A stretch of 64,000 nucleotides of DNA from positions 1,099,558-1,163,557 of the forward strand of contig CAWJWD010000004.1 in NCBI GenBank assembly GCA_963846505.1, read 5' to 3'. The number at the start of each line of letters is the position of its first letter. Within the stretch, counting starts at the first letter, position 1. The translations under genes and the position numbers were made by a program. Below the pieces are notes generated by a model. The model was not told the origin of the DNA. It saw only the letters and a list, made by a program, of their open reading frames with translations, and ran no database searches. Source of the stretch: JACVRW01 sp963846505 (GTDB lineage: Bacteria > Actinomycetota > Thermoleophilia > Solirubrobacterales > Thermoleophilaceae). Positions 1 through 8,327 of this stretch are shown piece by piece.

Positions 1-787
1 CCTCGGCGTCGGAGTCGCGCGCGAAGTTGAGCATGCCGCCGGTGGAGAGCATGTGCGTGTGGTCGGCGTCGACGTCGCCGGAGGCGACGTACTCCATCAC
101 CTGCGTCGTGCAGCCGCACTCGGGGTGGATCAGGAACTCGGCGCCGGGATGCTGCTCGCGCACGTCGGCGATGTCGCCGGGGCGGATGCCGGCGTGCACG
201 TGGCACTCGCCGGTCCAGACGTGCATGCGCTTGCCGGTCACGCGCTCGACGTAGGCGCCGAGCCACATGTCGGGGCCGAAGAGGATCTCCTGGTCCTCCC
301 CGTGCTCGCGCCTGATCGCCTCGACGACCTGGACGGCGTTCGAGGACGTGCAGCAGTAGTCGGTCTCGGCCTTGACCTCGGCGGTCGTGTTGACGTACAT
401 GACGACGAGCGCGCCCGGGTGCTTGGCCTTCCAGGCGCGCAGCTCCTCGGCGGTGATCGAGTCGGCGAGCGAGCAGCCGGCGTCGAGGTCGGGCAGCAGC
501 ACGGTCTTCTCGGGGCTGAGGATCGAGGCCGTCTCGGCCATGAAGTGGACGCCGCAGAAGGCGATCACGTCGCCGGCGGCTTCGGCCGCCTGGCGCGAGA
601 GGGCGAGCGAGTCCCCGACGAAGTCCGCGACCCCCTGGACCTCGGGCAGCTGGTAGTTGTGCGCCAGGATCACCGCGTTGCGCTCGGCGGCCAGCGCGCG
701 CACCTCGGCCTGCATGCGGGCTGCCTCTGCCGGGCTCAGCGCGGGCTCTGCGCCGGGCTGCAGGGTGGGAAGCTCGATCGGGGCCAT
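1..787 (-). CDS. nadA: Quinolinate synthase, C-terminus cut by window edge
   Basis: Reading the minus strand from the ATG at 785-787 gives a continuous frame to the window edge. It makes quinolinate from iminoaspartate and dihydroxyacetone phosphate in de novo NAD synthesis (family knowledge). The translation shows the NadA landmarks: an AHNYQLPEVQ stretch near the N-terminus, FCGVHFMAETA, the YCCTSSN cysteine segment, GECHVHAG, and HPECGC with the last cluster cysteine, so all three 4Fe-4S ligand regions are visible. It is divergent from the NrtR-type regulator at 855, with an inverted repeat in the 67-bp gap. About 260 residues are visible; the last part of the protein is outside the window. 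Confidence 0.93.
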   Translation of the reverse strand, partial: MAPIELPTLQPGAEPALSPAEAARMQAEVRALAAERNAVILAHNYQLPEVQGVADFVGDSLALSRQAAEAAGDVIAFCGVHFMAETASILSPEKTVLLPDLDAGCSLADSITAEELRAWKAKHPGALVVMYVNTTAEVKAETDYCCTSSNAVQVVEAIRREHGEDQEILFGPDMWLGAYVERVTGKRMHVWTGECHVHAGIRPGDIADVREQHPGAEFLIHPECGCTTQVMEYVASGDVDADHTHMLSTGGMLNFARDSDAE

Positions 788-829
788 GCGGCGTGTCCTC
801 TCGACGGGGGGTGGTGTCGTCGTCGGGCA

Positions 830-854
830 GGTTTTCGCCTTATGATGGAAAACC
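830..854. promoter_or_regulatory. Candidate NrtR operator overlapping a -10 box
   Basis: A perfect 7-bp inverted repeat, GGTTTTC at 830-836 and GAAAACC at 848-854, lies between divergent nadA and the NrtR-like gene. A TATGAT hexamer at 841-846 sits between the arms, and the regulator's GTG start at 855 follows directly, so that transcript may be leaderless. Position and symmetry fit an autoregulatory operator also controlling nadA. The assignment to NrtR is inferred from the neighbours, not from a match to a known box. Confidence 0.5.
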
Positions 855-1551
855 GTGCCGTCACAGGATAGCAACACGCCCCCTTCCCATGTGACCGTCG
901 CCGTCGTGCTGCAGGTGCGCGACTCGCTGCTGCAGGCGCTGCTCTGGCAGCGTGCGCGCGAGCCGTTCGCCGGCGCGTGGTCGCTGCCCGGCGGGCGCCT
1001 GCGCCCTGGCGAGACGCTGGCCGACTCGATCCGCGCCCATCTCGCCACGAAGGTCGACGTGCGCGGGCTGGCCTGGCTCGAGCAGCTGGAGACGCTCAGC
1101 GAGCCCGGGCGCCACCCCGACGAATGGCAGCTGGCAACCGCCTACCTCGGCTTGGTGCCGAGCGACGTCGACCCCGCGCTGCCGCTTCGACACGCGCTGG
1201 TTTCCCGTCGACGAGCTGCCGGCGGCGATCGCCTTCGACCACGGGCCGATCGTGCTCGCCGGCCGCGAGCGACTGCGCGCCAAGCTCTCCTACACGAACA
1301 TCGGCTTCGCGCTCGCGCCCGAAGACGTTCACGATCTCCGAGCTGCGCGACCTCTACACCGCCGCGCTCGGCTACGGCGTCTCGGCCACGAACCTCCAAC
1401 GCGTGCTCGAGCGGCGTGGCCTGCTCGAGCCGACCGGCGACGGCGCTCCCCCGGCCCCGACGGCGGCCGCCCCGCCGCCGTCTACCGCTTCCGCTCGCGG
1501 GAGATGGAGGTCACGGACCCGTTCGCGGTGCTGCGTCCGCCAGGGTCGTAG
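855..1551 (+). CDS. nrtR: NrtR-type Nudix regulator of NAD metabolism (frameshifted)
   Basis: The N-terminal half is a Nudix fold with GAWSLPGGRLRPGETL around residues 36-51. The rest of the Nudix box is degenerate: where REUxEE is expected it reads RAHLATK, so the catalytic glutamates are missing. That fits a ligand-sensing rather than hydrolytic domain. The C-terminal part (FTISELRDLYTAALGYGVSATNLQRVL) matches the winged helix of NrtR proteins. The frame changes near 1185, 1326 and 1480; each looks like a single-base error because family sequence resumes at once. The start is GTG 855. The gene is divergent from nadA, as expected for an NAD regulator, and its 3' end overlaps the convergent LuxR gene by about 40 bp. 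Confidence 0.8.
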
Positions 1552-2875
1552 CCGACGACGCCGGGCCGTCGAGCACGGGAGCGAGCTGCTGGCGCGAGCG
1601 GATGCCGAGCTTGTCGTAGGCGGCGCTGAGATGAGCCTCGACGGTCTTGACGGTGACGAAGAGCGACTGGGCGATCTGGCGGTTGGTCATCCCCGACGCG
1701 GCCAGCTCGGCCGTTCGCCGCTCGCTCGGAGTCAGCGAGTCAATGGCGATCGGCGTGTAGCGACGAACCTTCTCGCCGGTGGCAAGAAGCTCGTCGTGGG
1801 TGCGCTTGGCAAGCCTCGCAGCACCGCAGCGGCGCGCCAGCTCGAGCCCCTCCCGCAAGGGCCCTCGCGCCTCGACACGGCGCTTCTCGCGGCGCAAGGC
1901 AGCACCAAGCTCGCTCAGCGCATACGCGCTGTCGAGACGCCTTGGCGAGCCTTCGAGCGCGGCAACCGCGTCCTGCAGCAGCTTGACGCCGGCCATGCCA
2001 CCAGTCGTCAATGCGAGTGCGCGCAGCGCGTACGCGACCATGCTTCGTGCCCCCCAACGCTTGGCGACGACGAGCGTGTCCTCAGCAATCTGGTGCGCCT
2101 GCTCGCGCTCTCCGAGCGCGAGCAGCGCGCGGACGGTCAACGGGCTGGCCACAGCGGCCTGGCCGATGCCGAGCTGCATGCTCTCGGTCTGCCTCGAGAG
2201 CGTGACCAAATCCTCGACTGCCTGCTCGAACCGGCCCTGTTCGAACCGCAGATGTCCCCGCGCAAGACGGAACGAGTCGAACGCGACGCTCGCGGGCACA
2301 CGGCCGTCGGCCATGCCACTCGCCTGCAATTCGATCTCGGCTGCTTCCAGCTCGTCGCGCTCGATGAGAACTCGCACCAGCGGGCCCGCGGACATCGGCA
2401 CCATCGGCAGGATTCCACTAGTCGCGCAACTTGGATCGCTTGGCGCGCGTCCGCTTCGGCTGCGGCGAGATCTCCATGGGCCCAGGCAACGATTGCGTTC
2501 AGCAACCACGCGGCCGTCACCCCCGCCGTCGCGTCGCGCTCACGGGCGAACCCGAGCGCCCGCTTGGCTCCCTGCCAAGCCGCATCCAGCTCGTCCGCAG
2601 CAACCAAAGTGACCACGATCACCACGGGAGCGACGAACACCGGCCCCTCGGCGAAGATGACACCGTCGTGGCCGAGCGCTCGCGTCGCCGCCTCTGCTGC
2701 GTCGCTCGCAGTTCCGCTCGCGATCGCTGCGCGAACCTCTAGCGCAGCAGCCAACCGTCCGCTGGGACTGTCCGGCTCGATCAGGTCCGCGTAGCGCTCG
2801 AAGCGCCTCTGTGCCATGCCCGGCGTCAGCATCACGATCGTGCCCAGCTGGACCTCCAACTGCAGCGCGCGCTCT
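1511..2875 (-). CDS. LuxR-family regulator, C-terminal part (N-terminus lost at join)
   Basis: This is the C-terminal half of a large MalT/LuxR-type regulator. A helical TPR-like region (repeated A/L-rich segments with ERALQLEVQ, FERYADLIEP, LRRALALTTGG) is followed by a LuxR HTH: LTPSERRTAELAASGMTN, then RQIAQSLFVTVKTVEAHLS. One frameshift lies near 2410. The reading stops making sense upstream of about 2875, where block 2 begins, so the ATPase half is missing. The target genes are unknown. It is convergent with nrtR. Confidence 0.75.
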
Positions 2876-2900
2876 ACATCGCCTTCAGCAGCAGCATCAA
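2865..2900. other. Chimeric join 1 (actinobacterial to acidobacterial)
   Basis: Minus-strand LuxR regulator sequence is readable up to about 2875. Plus-strand CRTAC1-type sequence (SINVAVGQG) is readable from about 2890. Neither protein has its expected continuation across this point. Confidence 0.7.
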
Positions 2901-3650
2901 CGTGGCGGTGGGCCAGGGATCCTCCGAGCCGCCGCGAGGAATTGCCCTGGAGGTCGACGATGGCCGCGGTGGTTGGACGACGGTGCAGGCGGACCTCGGC
3001 TTCCCGGCCGGCAAGAACAAGACGATGCTGATCGATCTCCGGCCGGCGGCGGGGGCGACGCGGCTGCGGCTGCGGACCAATCTCGAGGTGTATTGGGACG
3101 CGATGGCCGTGGCCACGCGCGTCGAGGCCCCGCTGCGCGTGACGCGGCTGGCGGCGTCGTCGGCGGAGCTGCGATACCGGGGGTTCTCGCGCACGACGTC
3201 GCCGCGAGGGGACTCGCCGGAGACGCCCGAGGTACCGACCGCCTGGCCGGCGTCGCGCAGCGATGGCGCGACCTCGAGGGGTATCACACACGGTTCGGCG
3301 ACGTGCGCGAGCTGGTGGCGGGCGTCGACGATCGCTACGTGATCATGAACGCCGGCGACGAGCTGCGGCTGCGCTTTCCCGAACAGCCGGCGCCGGATGC
3401 GTTGCCCGGCGGCTGGCGCCGGGACTACGTGCTCATCGGCGACGGCTGGGAGAAGGACGGCGACTACAACACCGAGTTCTCGCAGACGGTGCTGCCGCTG
3501 CCATCTCATGCCAACCCGGGCTATCGCCGCACCGGCAACGGCACGCTCGACGAGGATCCCGTGTATCTGCAGCACCGCGCGGACTGGGAGCAGTACCACA
3601 CCCGGTACGTGACGCCGCGCAGCTTCGTCAGCGGGCTGTTTCGGCACTGA
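2880..3650 (+). CDS. CRTAC1-type protein, C-terminal fragment
   Basis: This is the C-terminal end of an acidobacterial FG-GAP/ASPIC-UnbV (CRTAC1) protein. It starts at the join with SINVAVGQGSSEPPRGIALE, continues through LGFPAGKNKTMLIDL and LRLRTNLEVYWDAMA, then changes frame near 3285 into RWRDLEGYHTRFGDVRELV, DRYVIMNAGDELRLRF and YVLIGDGWEKDGDYNTEF. It ends at TGA 3648-3650. These are exported beta-propeller proteins of unknown biological role, often with TPRs. The propeller part is missing. A second CRTAC1 gene follows 54 bp downstream. Confidence 0.65.
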   Translation, partial: RLQQQHQRGGGPGILRAAARNCPGGRRWPRWLDDGAGGPRLPGRQEQDDADRSPAGGGGDAAAAADQSRGVLGRDGRGHARRGPAARDAAGGVVGGAAIPGVLAHDVAARGLAGDARGTDRLAGVAQRWRDLEGYHTRFGDVRELVAGVDDRYVIMNAGDELRLRFPEQPAPDALPGGWRRDYVLIGDGWEKDGDYNTEFSQTVLPLPSHANPGYRRTGNGTLDEDPVYLQHRADWEQYHTRYVTPRSFVSGLFRH

Positions 3651-3704
3651 GCATGCGAGTGGAGCCGGCCCCTGGCGACGCCAGCGGCCGGTCGCTCGTT
3701 CGCC

Positions 3705-4496
3705 ATGACTCGGCTCGACGTCAACGTATCGCGTGGACCGCCTGGGCGGTCGCTCCTGATCGCCGCGCTGGTGGCGATCCGCCTGCTCAACGATCGCGCC
3801 GTGGGTGCAGCCTCGGTGGAGCGTGGCACCGACGCGCGCTATGGCTTCACCCTGCGTGAATCGGCGAAGACGCTGGGCATCGACTTCACGCACCAGGCCC
3901 CGACCTTCGACGCGCGGCTCGCGCACATCATGCCGCAGGTGGCCTCGACCGGCGCGGCCGTGGCGGTGGCCGACTTCGACCGTGACGGCTGGCAGGACCT
4001 CTACGTCACCAACAGCGCCGAGGGCAGCCTCAACCGGCTGTACCGGAACCAGGGCGGCCGTGCGTTCGTGGACGTGGCGGGCGAACGCGGCGTGGCCGAC
4101 GTCAACCGGCCCGGCACGGGCGTGTCGATGGGCGCGGTGTGGGGCGACTACGACAACGACGGGTTCGAGGATCTGCTGCTCTACAAGTACGGACGGCCCG
4201 AGCTCTATCACAACGACAAGGGCGAGCGCTTCAGCGCGGTTGGCGACCGCGCGGGCCTGCCGCGCTGGGTGAACGCCAACAGCGCGACGTGGCTCGACTA
4301 CGACCGGGACGGGTGGCTGGACCTGTTCATCGCCGGCTACTGGCCCGATGGCGTGAACCTCTGGAAGCTCGAGACCACGCGCATCATGCCGGAGAGCTTC
4401 GAGTACGCCAACAACGGTGGGCGCAAGCACCTGCTGCGCAACCGGGGCGACGGGACGTTCGAGGACCGGACCGAGGCGATGGGCATCCGCAACCGG
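3705..4496 (+). CDS. CRTAC1/FG-GAP repeat protein, truncated at join
   Basis: The N-terminus is hydrophobic after a basic start (PPGRSLLIAALVAIRLL), likely a signal or anchor. It is followed by FG-GAP/VCBS repeats with calcium-binding D-x-D-x-D-G loops: ADFDRDGWQDLYVTN, GDYDNDGFEDLLLYKYG and LDYDRDGWLDLFIAGYWPDG. The propeller ends abruptly at GTFEDRTEAMGIRNRS, where the rest of the propeller and the UnbV domain should follow. Instead the sequence turns into the IlvH tail. It is a partner or paralog of the fragment upstream. Confidence 0.8.
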
Positions 4497-4502
4497 AGTG
4501 TT
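4492..4502. other. Chimeric join 2 (CRTAC1 gene to ilvH tail)
   Basis: The CRTAC1 reading frame (GIRNRS) passes into an acetolactate synthase small-subunit tail (VLQIAEHFK) within about 10 bases. GC content drops visibly downstream. Confidence 0.7.
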
Positions 4503-4683
4503 GCAGATTGCCGAGCATTTCAAGTGTAAGACAGTAGACCTGACCGAAAGCTCCATCATCCTGATGGCCACAGGCGACACTGAGAAGGTGGACGCGCTCA
4601 TCAAAATGATGGGCCGCTACAAAATCATCGAACTGGTACGAACCGGTAAAGTCGTCATGGCCCGCGGCAACGAGGAAACTTAG
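4497..4683 (+). CDS. ilvH: Acetolactate synthase small subunit, C-terminal fragment
   Basis: About 62 residues of the C-terminal domain of the regulatory subunit of acetohydroxyacid synthase (valine/leucine/isoleucine synthesis). Diagnostic pieces are VLQIAEHFKCKTVDLT, MATGDTEKVDALIKMM and IIELVRTGKVVMARG, ending at TAG 4681-4683. The N-terminal ACT domain and most of the protein are lost at the upstream join. A hairpin follows the stop. Confidence 0.82.
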
Positions 4684-4686
4684 GCC

Positions 4687-4718
4687 GGAAGGGGTGGGCA
4701 TTTCGCCCAGTCCCTTCC
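4687..4718 (+). terminator. Hairpin after ilvH
   Basis: GGAAGGG at the left pairs with CCCTTCC at the right, with an inner TGGGC/GCCCA stem. It begins 4 bases after the ilvH stop. No strong T-tract follows, so termination is only likely. Confidence 0.45.
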
Positions 4719-4857
4719 ACGGAGGCACCCTAACCCGCTCAAGGTGAGTTCTCCAAAGATACCCACAATTTTCATTTCCTTTGCCGACCCATGCCGGTTT
4801 GGTGGTAATATCCCTCATCCCAACGCCTGAAATTCCCAACAATAAAGGAGCTGCACG

Positions 4858-5370
4858 ATGACCATCTTTGGCAAGAGTGTCTCCCAGTACGTTCGATTTC
4901 TGAGGCCCATATTGGGGTTCATGCTCGTCGTGGGCGTGGCAAGGTTGTTGCTTTCGTTGGCTGGAGTTTCAGTGGCAAGTGTAAAGTACTTCAGCTTGAC
5001 GGCCGCATGGCTTGTAGGATTGGTGGTTTGCTCCATCACTGTTCATACCAAGGGTTTCGGCAGCTACAAGGAGTTGCTTGGTTTGGTAGGTATCCAAAGC
5101 TTGGTGGCACAGGCATTCACAGCCGCGGTAGTGGTCTTGGCTATCGTCACCGGCCACGACAACATCTATAGCCTCCCCGAGTTTAGTGGTGGGACTGATG
5201 GCAAGACCTGGGGTCATGTCGGTGCGCATCTGTTCTTAGCAACACCAATTCTGACGCTGGCGGGCTGGCTGATCGGATCAGCGATCTTATTCGTCACGAA
5301 GAAGGCAGTACCAGCTGATACCACGAGGGGTTCGGCGCCCAGAGGAAAGGCCAAAGCTGCAAAAGGCTAG
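4858..5370 (+). CDS. Small integral membrane protein, unknown function
   Basis: A 170-residue protein with four predicted membrane segments: roughly residues 18-37 (LGFMLVVGVARLLLSLAG), 43-62 (YFSLTAAWLVGLVVCSI), 78-98 (GIQSLVAQAFTAAVVVLAIV) and 125-147 (LFLATPILTLAGWLIGSAIL). The loop YSLPEFSGGTDGKTWGHVGAH and the start MTIFGKSVSQYVRFLRP look like conserved anchors of a family of acidobacterial membrane proteins (recollection, not a search). The C-terminal tail is basic (RGKAKAAKG). The AAGGAG ribosome site at about 4844 supports ATG 4858. A hairpin follows the gene. Function unknown. Confidence 0.75.
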   Translation: MTIFGKSVSQYVRFLRPILGFMLVVGVARLLLSLAGVSVASVKYFSLTAAWLVGLVVCSITVHTKGFGSYKELLGLVGIQSLVAQAFTAAVVVLAIVTGHDNIYSLPEFSGGTDGKTWGHVGAHLFLATPILTLAGWLIGSAILFVTKKAVPADTTRGSAPRGKAKAAKG

Positions 5371-5683
5371 GCTACGACCTGCATTTCCGGATTAAGAATG
5401 TGGGAGCGCGCCTCCCACATTCATCGGCCTGCTGCTCATCGTTTGGACCTCTTGTCACCAGCCACTAGTCCTGTGGGCTTCCCAACTCTTTGAAGTCCCA
5501 GCGGATCACTTTCGAATATAGGCCCCTTCGCTCGACCCACATCGTCATCGCTGATTCAAAGTAGATCACTTGGGCATGTCACGACATTCACTCCCTCGAC
5601 TGCGCGCTGAAATACTTTGAAAATGGCAGCCAATACTGAGAGCATCGCAGCGTTCTTCACCCGATCACAAGGAGGTGAGCGAG
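5371..5683. other. 313-bp spacer with a strong hairpin
   Basis: GAATGTGGGAG at 5396-5406 pairs perfectly with CTCCCACATTC at 5412-5422 around a 5-base loop, 25 bases after the membrane-protein stop. It is a probable transcription stop without a T-tract. I see no gene in the rest of the spacer, which ends with a near-perfect anti-Shine-Dalgarno site for the next small gene. Confidence 0.55.
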
Positions 5684-5782
5684 ATGTCCAAATCCCAGGA
5701 TGCAAAGAAAGACAAGAAGAAGCAGCCCCAGAAATCAGCTAAGGAGAAAAGGCAGGCAAAACGAGAAAAGCGTAACAAGTAA
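5684..5782 (+). CDS. 32-residue lysine-rich small protein
   Basis: ATG 5684 to TAA 5780-5782 encodes MSKSQDAKKDKKKQPQKSAK followed by EKRQAKREKRNK, about half K/R. The ribosome site AAGGAGGTGA at 5669-5678 is essentially the full complement of the 16S 3' end, so I regard it as translated despite its size. Composition suggests an RNA- or ribosome-associated polypeptide, but no function is known to me. It is monocistronic. Confidence 0.6.
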   Translation: MSKSQDAKKDKKKQPQKSAKEKRQAKREKRNK

Positions 5783-5843
5783 CCCACTCCTATCGTTGTG
5801 GTGCCGCAAACGATCTGGCTGTGGTCGGTCGCGTACTTTGTAT

Positions 5844-5902
5844 CGTTCTCGCGAAGCGGGAATCCAGCGGGCCCACGTGAGGTCTGTGCTTTCGCGGGAA
5901 CG
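5844..5902. repeat. REP-like dispersed palindrome
   Basis: CGTTCTCGCGAA at 5844-5855 and TTCGCGGGAACG at 5891-5902 form an 11/12-bp inverted repeat. The intervening GCGGGAATCCAGCGGGCCCA is of the dispersed GGGAATCC type common between bacterial genes. It sits between a plus-strand gene and the convergent gene at 5976. Confidence 0.5.
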
Positions 5903-5975
5903 ACGGATTCCGCACTTGGGATCCCCGGGCGCATTTGCTTTGGGCGTAGGTGCTTGTGTACGGGCCGACTTGCAC

Positions 5976-6504
5976 TCAGACTGCCGTCACGGGTTGCTTG
6001 AAGGGCTGTCTCTTCGTGGTCTCAAATACAAGCCAGACGAACGGCAGGAGATACAAAAGCTTCAAGCCTGGCGCTTCTGTATCTAATGAGCTGCCAAGAT
6101 AGGTCAACCCATAGCTGCATAACTTCGCGCCGAGTACGATGGACAGAGCGACAAACCCTAATATCCTCGACTTGCCCTCGCTGTCAATCAGCAGGGTCGC
6201 AACACACCAAAAGGTAAATACATCGACTAGCCTTGCTTCGAGCTGTTGCCCAAATACTTGAAAGGCAATGTAAGAGAGCGAGCTGTTCCCTATCAACTCA
6301 CTCACTCCTTGCACATCCTATCCAGGCAACCCATCGTGCCGTCCTAAAATCGAAGGCCGCGAGTGACAAGAGCGCAGAGCCCAATCCGAGCCCCCAATGG
6401 ACAACCGTCTCGGCCCTGACTCCTGTGAGCATTTGGCACAGAACCGCAATAGGAAGCGTCAATAGGAAAACAACAGCTGCGGCAAATCCTCGCGGTGATT
6501 TCAC
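5976..6504 (-). CDS. Multi-spanning membrane protein, unknown (one frameshift)
   Basis: Starting at GTG 6504, the first half contains hydrophobic stretches AAAVVFLLTLPIAVLCQML and ETVVHWGLGLGSALLSLAAF. After a frame change near 6310 it continues through VDVFTFWCVATLLI, ILGFVALSIVLGAKLCSYGL and LKLLYLLPFVWLVFE, ending PFKQPVTAV at 5976. That gives about five membrane segments over roughly 175 residues. No family recognised. The frame change looks like a single-base error. Confidence 0.55.
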
Positions 6505-6748
6505 GTCTCTCCCAATGAACCTTTGCTCGCGACGAGGTTAGTTCACGTGGCCCGCTCCTTGAAGGAGCAAATTTGGATTCTTGGGCACAATCGCCAAGAG
6601 TTTGCTGGCCAACATCGGTGCAGTCAAGCGGAATGCTTGCCACGGCACGGTGAATTGGATTTGCGTCTTCGGACGGGAAGCCTCGCATTAATCGTTGCTC
6701 CACCGCGGCACGGCTGCCTATAATCCGGCCCAGTGTGAAATCTGGGGC
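6505..6748. other. 244-bp divergent spacer
   Basis: A gap between two divergently oriented genes (start of the membrane protein at 6504, exported protein at 6749). Two promoters are expected here, but I see no clear -35/-10 pair or RNA gene. Confidence 0.3.
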
Positions 6749-8089
6749 ATGTGTTTGTTTGCGAAACTCATGACAGCAATTCTATTTTCCGGCTGGACCT
6801 TGCTTTCTTTCCTGGCTGTTAGCGGCTTAAGTGTGGAAGACCGGGCGATTGTGCGACTTCTGCTGCGCGCCGAGCGAAGCTTGAAACACGTCACGATCGT
6901 GAAGCGGTTTCCAGCCAGCGAGCAGCTCAACCTGGTTGTCGCGCTCGGCCGGCCGTGGGGAGGCGACGATGTTCCCAGCGAACCATTTGTCTGGACGAAC
7001 GATGCGCGACTCGGTCTGTTCGTACAAGACAGAATGGATGCTGGTCGTGTCTATCAACTGGCCATCGAACCGGGACTCAATGATGATTACTTTGCAAAAA
7101 TTGAACGGATCACCGAGCGCGAGCTTGTGCTCTCCGGCACTGGAGAGAAGTGGTCAACTTACGACAACCAGAAGTTCATTTTCGACGTCCGGGCCAAGAC
7201 CCTGCTCGCGCACTTTTCCTACGCACCGTTCTGGGTGTCTCAACTACTGGATAGTCCGAAGGGGCCTCAGTTCATAATGGCCGACACGCAACAACTGCTG
7301 CTGGTCGAAACTGGCGCGGGCAACGCGGGCCTCCGAGTTGTGCCGAAAGAGCAGGCGCGTCTCAAATTGTCACGCATTCCCATCGAAGAGTCTTCTGTTC
7401 CGGGCGACCGTGTCTATCGCAAACCTGTGCCGCCAACCGATGCCACCCCGGCTTTCGGTCTGCGAAAACAGTTCAGGCTAACAACTGAGAAGAATAGTGA
7501 GGGTGGGATTCCCCGTTGGTGGCGGAGAAGGTAGGTCCCAAAGAAAAAAGGTATCGATTACCTCAGTCCGAGCTAAAGACCTGGCAACTGGCACGTCAGG
7601 ATGACATCGCTAGACGGCATTCCCGCAAATCAGCCTCTATCAGCGAAGATATCGGCCCACATCAATTAGAGGGACATCGTTTGTGGTTTGGCAAGACGTT
7701 TTATAACGGTGAAGGTCTGCACTGGCGTCGGAGGCTTTGGCTACTTCGACACGGCAACGCGCTCATATCACCTTTACTCCCCGTCCCGAGATTCATCGTT
7801 GGTCTGTTTCGGCGATAAGGGTTGAGCCCGACTTCATTTGGCTTGGCCTCCACCGGCGCGGAGAATATGGAAACAATTTAGGTGGTCTTTTACGCTGGGA
7901 TCGAAAGACTGAGGAACCTGCGGCTCTTCGATGTACGGCTTAGCATTAGGTCATATCGTCCGCCACCGCGATACTCTCTACCTCGGCGGGAACGGCATCG
8001 TTACACTGCGAGGCGACGAAATTCAAAGTTATTTTGTCGATCGTACTGTGGACGGCCGATATGAGATCGTGGAGAGAACGGTGCGATAA
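6749..8089 (+). CDS. Exported protein with probable propeller C-terminus, multiply frameshifted
   Basis: The ATG at 6749 or 6770 precedes a signal-like segment (MTAILFSGWTLLSFLAVSG). The first 250 residues are readable to about 7530: RFPASEQLNLVVALGRPWGG, RVYQLAIEPGLNDDYFAKIE and FVWTNDARLGLFVQDRMD. Downstream the same gene appears to continue across at least three frame changes: DIVWFGKTFYNGEGL, GVGGFGYFDTATRSYHLYSP, IRVEPDFIWLGLHRRGEYG and DTLYLGGNGIVTLRGDEIQS, ending at TAA 8087-8089. The repeated W/L/G pattern resembles beta-propeller blades. It is either a pseudogene or a badly read gene. Function unknown. Confidence 0.45.
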
Positions 8090-8327
8090 GAGACCCGATT
8101 CCCGTGCACTAACGAACGGCACGCCTCCCGTCGGATAGTAAGCCGGCAGCGGGAATATTTTCGGGAAATGTACAGTTGTTGCTGCCAAATCGGGCTGGAT
8201 TCCGGCTCGCGCTGCGCTTGGCCGGAATGACGGTGAGTGGATCGTCAAGGACGCGCAGTCATGTTACGGGCAAGCCCCGCGACTGACTTCACTCAGGCTT
8301 CCCAAGATCAAAATCCAGCCAAATCGC
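8090..8327. repeat. Spacer with a REP-like hairpin
   Basis: TTCCGGC at 8200-8206 and GCCGGAA at 8221-8227 flank a loop of GCG words, preceded by GCTGGA and followed by TGACGG. This is the familiar dispersed TGGATTCC...GGAATGACG type. It lies between convergent genes. Nothing else is visible here. Confidence 0.45.

Noticed and set aside
53..871. Long plus-strand reading frame (272 residues) over nadA
   Set aside because: Composition (V/G/D/R-rich, no family pattern) is the mirror of the clearly recognised NadA frame on the minus strand.
4492..4502. Horizontal-transfer insertion boundary
   Set aside because: Both flanking genes are cut without any recombinase, direct repeat or att-like sequence; assembly chimerism is simpler.
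2874..4604. 576-residue minus-strand frame opposite the CRTAC1 genes
   Set aside because: It crosses chimeric join 2 and is the complement of recognisable FG-GAP sequence; it has no coherent domain.
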